64,000 nt of DNA, from positions 4,588,001-4,652,000 of the forward strand of contig JAPXFQ010000899.1 of the NCBI GenBank assembly GCA_028564705.1. The letters are read 5' to 3'. Source of the stretch: Apricaphanius iberus (taxonomy: Eukaryota > Chordata > Actinopteri > Cyprinodontiformes > Aphaniidae). Shown piece after piece: positions 13,648-24,300 of this stretch. Under the pieces are notes generated by a model, which was given only the letters and a program-made list of their open reading frames with translations, ran no database searches and was not told where the DNA came from. The position numbers were made by a program, and so were the translations under genes. The first letter of the stretch is position 1. Each line of letters opens with the position of its first letter.

Positions 13648-16600
13648 TGCATCTTGATAAATTAGAAAATTATTGAAAAGTTTATGTCAGTAACTCCAAG
13701 TAAAATGGACTATGCCGATTAGCTCACATGCTGCTGTTTTCAAGCCTTTCTATTAATTTTCATGACTCTGTTTACAGTTGAATAACTTTTTTTCATAAAA
13801 AAGTTATTATTTTAAAAAGTTACTTTTTATCTAACCATCTGTTCTATTCGGAACACATATTTTGATTTACTGAGATACACCAATATTAACATCCCTTTTA
13901 AAGAAAATATTAACAATCATCTTCCTACGAAATGTGTGTTTCCCTTTATTTCAAAACCTAAAAATAGCACTAAAATTTAGGTTTTTTTCAATAAAACAAC
14001 ACATTTCCTTAAGTAAATATTTTTCAGAATTATATGTTGTCTTTTTTTAAAGGTGAACATTTGCAGCTCTAAACAAGTTTCATTTAGCTGGCGGAGAAAA
14101 TGGGTTTTGGGATTGTAAAGATTGCTGACCACTGATCTTGCAGATAATTGTTAAGGGGGAGTAAGAATACATGGTTTTTAGGATTTTTAGCCACTAAAAA
14201 TAACTGAAGCATGGATTTGTTTTTCTTCCCTCTAAAGCAATACTTTGGATAAAAGCATCTAAAACACTCCATTGTAGCTCTAGCTGTATTGTTTTGTGGT
14301 CTTTGCCCTTCTGGAGTGTGACCCCCCACCCCAGTCTCAAACGTTTTGAAGCTGTGTAACAGGTTTTCGTCCAACATTGTCCTGTTTATAGCTCTGTTCC
14401 GTAATTCCGACCAGTTTCCTTGTGTCTGCTGAAGGAATCTGTTCCCACAGCACAATGCAGTCCCGTTTCAAGGTTGGCATGGTGTGTTAAGGGTGGTGTG
14501 CATATGGTAGTTCACTCCTCTAATTGAGAACTGGTCTCATCTGAGCAAAGCACCTTCTGTGTGTTTCCTGCATCTGCAACATAAATTGTGGTGAAGAACA
14601 AACAGGGTTTCTTATGCTTTCACCTAATAGTTGTCATGTCCACAGTCCTACTCAGCATTGATCTGTACAATGTTTCCTGAACTAACCATGTGTCTTTTTG
14701 CTGCTGCTTAGATTTATGTCTTCCAGTCAGCTTAGATGGACAGCCATGTCTTGGCAAAATTGCAGTCATATCTTACATTTCCAATTTTAAGATGATGGAT
14801 TGAATTAAGAGTTTAGACCTTTGAATATTGCTTTTTAACTTAACCCTGTTTTAGGTTCTATATCTTACTACGCTTTTTGTTCACTCGTTTTTCATCAAAA
14901 CTCTGACGCCTTTGCTGAATTTATACTAAGACTAACGTAAACTTGGCTCAACTCCAGTAATTAATGAGGTAACACATAAAATGTGATTTTAAAAGAATAC
15001 ATCTAAATCTGTTTGGATATATTTTTATAAGAACTTACAGGAGAGCTTGTGCTGGCCCCAGAAGTGCAGTAGTGACCGGGGTCACAGAGACCTTGAGGTT
15101 TAGAGAGGCCAGCTCTAGAACAGAATGAGCCTGCCTCACAAGGTCGACAGTGCTTCACATCCTCACCACTAAGCTGGTCAGAATAAGTGCCCTGAAAAAT
15201 ATGTGATTATTCACTAACATCTGCATGAACAGCACTGACAATGAAAAGGAACAATAAAAAAACAGCAGTATTGATGTTGTACCCACTTTCAAAACACATA
15301 TACGTTTCTAGAAATGTAAATAAAATGTATTTTGTTTTTAGGGTATTGCACAGCAAATAAAGTTGAAAAATGTTAAAAATGTACAAGTTAGAAGGAGAAA
15401 TAAACTGGTCCTTTTCATGAGAGATAACAGCAATACAGAGGTAATTGAAAAAGTTTAGTGTTTGTCAGATTTGTTAGAGCTCTAAGCCTGTTAAGCCTGT
15501 TGTTTTGAGCATTTAGCGTTCTCGTCCCCACTCACTCATTCACACAAAAGCATTAATTATCATCAGGTAAAACGAAGAATTTTAGAAAGTAATTTTTCTG
15601 TAGCCAGACTGAGGTAATAAGGCAGAAACATCACAGGCAAGGCAACAACAAACAAGCATGGAGATACTGACTGAAGGGCAGGGCCGTGGAGCAGAGGAAC
15701 CGGGAGGACAGTAGTGTCCTGCGGGGCAGATGGGTGGCTGGAACAAGCCTGTTTGATTGCACAGCCTGCCTCCCTGACATGCCACACATAAACCTGCACC
15801 TCGACGCTGTGGGGTTATTTTTTTGGGGGTAAAATAAGTAGCATCACAAGTTGAGAGTAGCACCATCATATCAACAAATTTTTATAATTATATATGTATT
15901 ACTTCCTACCGGCTGAAAAGTGCCTAAGGGACATGGTTCTGGCCTGGCTGCTCCTGCCAAGGAATAAAAACCTTCTTCTACTTCATTCTGAACTGGTGAT
16001 GAAGATCCCCCAGTACAGTAGAAACCAGAAAAACAAGGCCCTGAAGGTGAGGTATTGTTGGAACCTAAACAATAGAAACTGAGATAGGGAATGTGAGAAT
16101 TGTGATTCTAAATGGAAATAATCTATTTGCTCTCAAAAACTGGGATTCAGTATAAGTTGAATTACCCAGGCGGACAGCTAACACACTCCTCGGGGCTGCA
16201 GAGGCCAGAGCTGTTGCTGAAAGTGCCAGACGGACAGGGGAGGGGAGAGGTTGAAGCCAGAGGACAGTAACCTCCAGGGGGACATAAACCTCCCATTGGT
16301 CCATCAACTGGAGTCTGGGCATAAATAAACAGCACACCACATGTAAAAAGAGGCGAAAACTTCACTTCAGTAACTCTGGAAAACAAAACTAAAAAAACGA
16401 AGCATTTGGGAACTGTGCTTCTTTCACAAAAATAGCATAGTCTTACAGCAGATTTGGCTCCCACTCTGCAATAGAAACGCTCTTTGCAGCTTCCAGAAGG
16501 CTTCGTGAGTCCAACACCGGCGCAATACTGACCGCCGTCACAAGGGGTGCACTCTAAGAGCTCACTGAGAGCAGAGTGTGAGCTGTAAGTTCCCCCAGGA

Positions 16601-18266
16601 CAAGGCTTTGGAGTAGAAGTGCCATTTGGACAGTAAAATCCCTGAGATGAGTAATGAATGAGAAGAAAGCTGATGTTGATTGAGCTTTTATATAATTTGA
16701 CAGCAGATTAAGAATCTATAACTTTTGTTTTTAAAGAGAAACAAAAAAAAAATTGTGAAAACAATATAGTACACAGTAGGTCCCACCTGAGGACAAACTA
16801 CTGGCAAAACCGTTCCCAGCTTGTTGCAGAAATGACCGGATGAACATAAAGTGCAGGCCTCTCCAGAGTGACCAAGTGTGTTGTCCCTGAACCTGCCAAC
16901 CTGACAGGGGTACGTGTAGGGGTGGCCGGTCCCTGGGGGGCAATAGTGTCCATCAGGACAAGGCTCCATCTTAAGTATGAGAATGAATACAAACATACAA
17001 TGTTACACACAAAACTGGAGACTTGTGAATAACTAAACCTTTAACCTGTTTGCATTTGTTTTTGACTATTCCTCTATACACTTAGATCAGGGGTTTACAA
17101 AGGGTGGCCCACAGTCATTGAATGGATGCGTTGAAAAGTGAAGTCACGCACCCTAGCTCCTGCCTCACAGCTTCTGGCTGGAGAGGAGAAAGACTGATCA
17201 ACCCTTCTGACTTCCGTTGTTGTTAGCTTGCAGCTGTCAAAAGATTTAACTACTTGGCAGTGAATGAAAAAACTATCAACATGTGCAGCACTGTAGGCTG
17301 CACAAATCGAAGAAAAAACGACAGTAAAAGTATTTAATAGGTTTCGAGCTGACAAAATACACCAGCAGCTATGATTGAGAGTTGATGATCCATCCATATC
17401 CTTGGATCCAGTCTCATGAGAGAATCTGCTCACTTTCACTCAATGGAGGTATGTTGATTTTAATTCATATGTATGCCTTCCTGCTTCTGCTGTGTTAAGT
17501 CGAGGTATGATGATCAAATTATTGTAGATATCCCCATATTGAACTTTCGTCAGACTGTCACCCCGTAGCTTGTTAGCTATTTCAAAACGGTTCTATGGGC
17601 TAGCTCTTTGCTACATGTCACTGGTTGTACAAACGGCTGCTGGATTGCCTGTAGGTTGTAAGTTCATCATTTTATATCTTCATGGGCCCCGGTTTATAGG
17701 AAATAATCATGGTGCTAGATATCCCCATACTGAAGGGTGGTGGTCATATCTGAGGACCTTCATCAAATAGCTTGTTAGCTATTTGAAATGGATCTGTAAG
17801 CCTTGTGCTACGTAAAGTTAGATTTTCAAATTTGTCTTTTTCAATCATCCGCACAATGATTGTTAGTCTAATTGTTCAACCTCACAGCTTTAGCTAGCGG
17901 GTATGGAAGCTTTTTTCCCTCCAGTGTTTTCTGCATGCGCTGAATTACCCAGATGCAAACAATAACAGTCAATGTGTCAATATAGGATCTGCAACAATCT
18001 ACAGATACCCCATCAGACAACTTTGTTTTAAATGTAACTTTTTTTTTATTTCATTGTAGCACTAAAGCCAGAGAGTGAAGAATTTATGTTATGTATTACT
18101 TGATTGCTCAAGCTACCCCACAGAAGTGCTCTTTAAAATAATTTATAATAAGGTGAATTAAATAAAAACTAAGGAACATCCTGGATCTGTCTGTTCGCTC
18201 TTTTTTATTCTTTTTTTATTGTAGAAGTGTCGGCGAGGGACTGAGCATTGGTAGATACTCAAAATC

Positions 18267-18306
<40 letters not shown>

Positions 18307-21300
18307 GTTGTTGTTGTTATTGTTATTATAATTATTGTAAATCCCTGTTAGTCTAATTAAATACAATTAATGTTATAATGATCAGTTCCAATCAGCCGCT
18401 GAAGAAACAGTTGGAGATTTATTTTATATCTCTTACCATCCATTTAAAAAACCACTTGTTCTCTTGTTGTTTTCAGCCATTTGTAAGGGGAAATGAGCCA
18501 CTGGGATTTATATCTTCATATTGGATGCCCCCTCCTCTCAGAATGAATATTTTAAAAGTTGGGATTTTTCTATTTCATGCTTCTGCAGTCAAATAATGAA
18601 TTATTATAGTTGATTTTTGTTTTACACAGCAGATAACAAATTTGTGCTAATCTGAATCATAGCTTGTAAAGTGTATAATGTTTTTCATAAAAATACAGTT
18701 CTTTTCTTACAGGCCTTGTGATAGGCTGCTCCTGAGGGTGCTGGGTGTAACAGTATTTCCCCTCAGGACACTTCACACACTGGGATACATCACGCAGACC
18801 AGGAGATGCACTGTACGTCCCATTTGGGCATGGAATGGGGTTGGGGTTCTGTGCATTTACATTGGCAAGCAGATTAATAAAGATCTTGTATATTTTATTT
18901 ACCTTCACTAGAGTTATTCACACCCATTCCAAAACTCACAATGCCTCCTCCGGGGCAGTAGAAACCTCGAGGGCAGAGTGTGGCTGATCTCTGTGGGTCT
19001 CTGGCCAAACCCTGCGAGCAGAGGAAACCAGGTGGGCACACCATGACACTCAGCATGGCCTCCTCACTGGTGGTCTCATTACTGCAGTAGTGCCCCTGTA
19101 GGCATGGAGAGCACTCCACAGAGCCCTCGTCCTACACACAAGAGAACGAGAAGAAACATTCAGGGAGGTGAAGTTAAAGATATCAACTGGTATGGAGGTG
19201 GGAAAAAGAAAGATGCACACTGAAAGCTTGCGAAAAAACCTTGACCCAACATGATGACGGGCCTCAATTTGGGAGGAAAAAAAAAAGATATAATAAAAGC
19301 ACTAAACTATCCCTCCTGCTGGCATTTACAGATGTACACAGTATGTGAGTAATATAAGGCGATTGCATGTGGGTGGTAAATGTAATCTAAAAATAGGACA
19401 ATCAAAAATGTTTCTAGAGTGATGGGAATACATCAGCGCTGGTTTCCATTGGTGCTGTCAGTTGCACAGTCACACAGGCTTGTGGGGTCTTACAGAGTAG
19501 CTGCCAGCTCCGCAGACTCTGGGGTAGATAGTGGCTGAGTGGGGACAAAAATAGCCAGCAGGGCAAGGAGAGCAGTCCTCCACCCTTTGACCTCCTTTCA
19601 GGCGGCGAAATAAGGAACTGAGAAAGAGTAGACATAATTTACTTAATCTTAAAACCTGCTCTTCTTAAGTCACGTCTTATTTCTGATATTCTGATTACAT
19701 ACGGTGGGCAAGGGGAGGGTTTGGAGGTTCCCAGCTGACAGAATGAACCTTCGGGACAAATCAAGCAGTCCTCTCTGTATCTGTTGCCCATTTGGATGCT
19801 GTAGGTGCCGGCGGAGCAAGGATACTGCGTGCCATATGCTGTCCCTGAGAAAACAGCATCACCATAATTATACCCAATGATACTCCTGATGATAGCATAA
19901 CTGAAATGTTTCGAAATGTTCCAAAGATAGGATTTTTTTTTTATGTTTGTCACTTACATACAGTTTGGAAATAAACGTACCCAATCTGACAACAAAACTA
20001 CTTCACAGCCTGTGCCTTCAAGTTGTTTACCTTCAGGACAGTAGTGTCCAGAGTTGCATCGGCCTGATGGAGCTGGAGACCCGGCCAAGCAGTACCAACC
20101 TCGAGGGCACCGCTGGCACTCAGTTTCAGCCTCCAGTCCGCTCTGACTGCTCCATGTCCCCACAGGACACTTGTACTGCGTCGGAAACATCGTTCCAGGG
20201 GGACAATAATGTCCAGCGAAACATAGAAGTGGCGGTCTTTGAATACCACCTGTTCCTGATATGGATTAAATTAAAAAGTCACAAATACTTTAAATGCAGT
20301 TATATAGAATTTAATGTTATGCAGGAAAGATGATGGTGAATCAACTGTTAACTCGTCAAACGTTGCTTTGGATGCATTTAGTACTTCTGGCCCTTAGATT
20401 TGGTCAAATGTTGATATGCTACAACTTATAACTTCTAACATGGCCTTTATTTTTTACACAGGTAGCCCTTGTTGTATTCATGTTTAGGGATGTTTTCCTG
20501 CAGCAAGGTGAACCTTATCTAGTCTCAAGTTTTCTGCAGCTTATAACAGGCTTTCATCCATGTATTTATCTCCCCCTAGACAATTTGCTTTGAAATATTT
20601 TATTTCAGAGTTCCAGAATAAAAGAGGCTGAATATAAATACATGGCATGACTTTTCTGTGGGTTTATTTTTTATTTTTATTTATTTTTTTACTTTTAAAT
20701 CCTCTTTCTTCTGTTTCATGTTTATGAACATTTTTGTGTTGGTGTATCCCATTAAATAAATATAAAATATATTGAAACTTGTGACAAAAGTGGAAAATAT
20801 CTAGGCACTTGAATACTTTTGCAACACACACTTAGTTAGATTGATATATAAACAAGGCAAAATCACAATTTTTCTTTGTCCTGATGTAAGTCATTTTAAA
20901 AAGAAGCTAAAGAGGAAAAAAGTAACCTCTCAGACAGGCGTATTTTGCTGGACACAGCTGACACTGTGAGCGGTCGGTAAGGTTGATGTGACTGCTAAAC
21001 GTTCCCGGAGGGCAGGCGTTGGCCGGCGAGTTTGGTTTCGATGAGCCAGGAGGACACACAAACCTACAAAGAAAAATCCCATAGAAGTGCTTTTTCTCAT
21101 CATATCTATAGTGCACAAATCCTGAGTTTAAAGAATAATTATTTACCCAGGCATGCAGTCTACATCAGGAGACCTTAGAGCTATCTGTGTGCAGGCCTTT
21201 CCCGCATAGCATTCTCTGCAATCAGACACATCGTCCTGCCCCTCTAATGGGTTAAATGACCCTGGTGGACAGGGCACTGGGTCACTTGTCCCCTTTGGAC

Positions 21301-24300
21301 AGTAGAAACCGGGCGGACATTTAAGACAATCCTTTACACCTTGAAGAAAAAAGTTAGAATACAAAAATCAATATAAGTCTGTGGTTCCTCTCCCAAGATA
21401 TCTGTTATATAAACATCCTTTTCATATCTTTAGTTGTGAGTTGTTTCTCATGCATAATTTTCTCACTAACTGCCGCACTACCTCAGCTTCTTTTTCTTTT
21501 TAGTTAGTTTCTTTTTACCCTCTTTGGCATTTACTGTATCTAATGCAGCTTCTCATCTGGATGTTATGGTTCCTCAGGGGAACCTTTAGCAACTCTGTAA
21601 TTTATGTGATAAGTAAACAGTTTGCCTATATGTAGATTGGTCTGGTACAGGAATACTTTAATTATTGTTTGCAAAACTGTAGAACATGAAAGCAAAGAAT
21701 ACATTTGATTTAATGGATGCATAATTTGGATATCCACTTGCCTTTTAATTATACTTCACAAACTGTCAACAACATTGAGGTCAGGATCTTTACATATGAC
21801 TACGGGCAGCTTTCTTTATCCATTCATTCCATAACTAGTTTGTGATCATTGTTCGGATGGAACACTTAATCATATTCAGGTTAAAACCGGCTAACTTACC
21901 TGAATATGAAAGGCAATGTATTAGGATGTTCAAAAACAAACCTAGAACTATTAGTACTCAAGCCTATCATGAACTATAGGTTGCTGCAAGAATATACTGA
22001 GGGGGTGCTGACCAAAAAATAACCCTTGAAGTAAAATTTCAAATCCCAGCTGCCTACATCTGCAAACCAATATATTTTGATTTTGAGTGTAATAGCCAAA
22101 CAACATAATTGTTAGGGTCTATCACCACAATTACTGAAACAAGGTTTCCAGGAATCAATGTTTGAAACTGATCAGCATTGTACCAACTGGCAAATATCTT
22201 GGTGGTAACATCCTGGATGTTTTTTTTCCGCCTGTAGGAGTGGCACACTTCACAATGTGGATGAAATAATGGGGGACTTCGTCCAAATTCTTCAACTTCA
22301 CCTCAAATGTACAGGCACAGAGTTTAAATAAATGGTGTTCCAATCCTAAACACACATCAAAACTGGTTTTGTGCTGATATTATTGGGGGTTTGAAAATAT
22401 TTGAGGTTGAATGTTTAATTTTAACATAGAAGAAATCCATTTTAAAATTCTGACACAAATACCCATTACTTGTTTTTTTAAATTGTTGAAGTTGTTTATT
22501 GCCTAACTAATCCCCCCTGGAGCAACACAGTTAAAATAAATAATTCAAAAAGAAAAAAATGTTTAGAACATTTTTATTGTAAGTGCACTTCTGACAGAAA
22601 TTGCACATGCAGAGGACTTACTTATTGCTCCTTGATGAGGAGTGAAAGTGCCTGATGGACAAGTAACTTCGAACAATGTGCCAGCTGGGCAGAACTTTCC
22701 TCTTGCACAGGGCAAACCAGGACCTGAAGAGCCTGTTTAATGTAACACACAAGGTATTAAACATTTGGAAAGTATTTTACCGGCATAAAAAAAAAAGAAC
22801 TCTGGTTACATTGCCTGCCGCTGCAATGTCTTGTCTATCTTTGTGTTTTGTTTTTCCAGCAAGAAAAGATTTTCTTTCTGGGACACGCTTTATTTGTATT
22901 TCAGTATCTGTTGCTCCAGTGAAGAGAGTTTCATCAGAACAAAGACCAACCTGTAGGACAAAAGCGTCCCTCTTTGCATCTTTTACAGGCTGCCCTACTT
23001 GTCTGACCCAGTTGTTCCCCTGATGTACCGGCAGGACAAGGTGACCCATGAGGGGTGGCGGTGCCCTCTTCACAGTAGTAGCCCATTGGGCACATTAGCT
23101 GGGAGGTGGGTCTCTGTGAGCTCCCTTCCAGACAGTAAAACCCTTGAGAAAAGTATTTATAGATAAGAAGAACATTTTGTAAAGGACACAGCCTGTATAG
23201 TAAGATGATGCACCAAAGAATGGAAGACATTTATTTTCTTTGGCTTGAGAAACTGCAATTAAGAAGTTTAAAGCCCACAGACATTGAGAAAATCTTTGGA
23301 TATGAAATCATTTAGAGGGCTTGCTATTTTAGTACTGTACCAGCAGGGCAGATTGCACAGTCTCTCAGTCGCTGCAGACCTTCTTTAGGACTGTAAGTCC
23401 CTGCAGGACAGGGTAAAGCCACACCTCCCACACAATAATGACCTAACAAAGAAATAATCAAGAACCAATAACATGTTTAGTTGCCTTGAGGAGCAAATAA
23501 ATCTATGCTAAAATATAATTAAAGCAATCATTAACACTAACCACTTGGACAGATAATGCAATCTCTATCTTCCTTTGCAGGTTTGTAGGTTCCTGGTCTA
23601 CAGGTGTTAATTTGACCAGATCTTTGGACAGGCTGGCTCCAATTAGGTGCCACAGCTCCCCCACACAGCAAGGATGAGTCATTACAGCTATGGCAGGAAG
23701 TCTGTCCAGGTATGGAGGACCAACCAGGAGGACAGGGGAGTGGCTGTGACATCCCTCTGTCTGGACAGTAATTTCCTACAGTAGACAGAAGGCAGATTTA
23801 AAGTTTTCTGAGTGAAATTCATCACATTTACCTATATTACGTAAAAGACAGGGTATAGAGTGAAATACTGTTTTCTAGAACCAATACCTGCGGGACACTG
23901 CATGCACTGAGCAGTGCAAACAGTGGAGTAAAAACCTGGGAAACAGTCAATGCATTTAGTGTGATCCATGTTGGGCTCCTTTCCAGGTGCACACTGTGAG
24001 TACATAAATAAGAAAGCAAGTAAATTTTCTTAAGAGCAGAAAACTGTAGAAGCGTTTTCTATTCTCTTCACATCTTTAATGGTTGATGCTGACCTTATAA
24101 GGAAACCCAAACTTGCAAACAGAATCAAAAGGGCAGGTCAGACACTGTAGGACCCCTTCGGGTGAATGATGTCCTGCTGGGCATAAATAAAGTGTTCCTT
24201 TGGCGAGGTCACATGAAAAGCCTGCAGGACAAAGCCGACAATCCACTCTGTCCTCTGAACTGATCAGGCCTGGAATACAGGGCTGTAACATAAAGCAAAC

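Larger units (their letters stand above)
12950..14135. mobile_element. hAT-like insertion within the Tc1 copy
   Basis: The left end (CAGGTCTGCAACCTGTGGCT) and the right end (TTGCTGACCACTG) are weak inverted repeats of the sort ending some hAT elements. The segment interrupts Tc1 homology. I could not find a convincing 8-bp target duplication, and the interior has no transposase. Confidence 0.4.
12815..15020 (-). mobile_element. Decayed Tc1-like element, interrupted by a hAT-like insertion
   Basis: The low end (ACAATGCCTTGCAAACCTG, 12821) is a Tc1-type terminus. The minus-strand frame at 14455-14150 keeps scattered Tc1 residues (LDENLLHSFKTFETG, then TARATMECFRC), and 14460-14780 tracks the N-terminal half (TGGACAGCCATGTCTTGGCA). 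The middle is split by 12950-14135. The intron lies between cysteine-repeat exons 22 and 23. Outer ends are approximate. Confidence 0.6.

Noticed and set aside
14084..14455. 123-residue minus-strand frame considered as a gene
   Set aside because: It overlaps decayed Tc1 transposase sequence and retains its residues (LDENLL, TARATMECFR), so it was assigned to the transposon.
22060..22500. Possible Tc1-like or other transposon in the intron between exons 9 and 10
   Set aside because: Isolated phrases looked familiar but no ordered set of motifs or terminal repeats could be traced, so no element is claimed.
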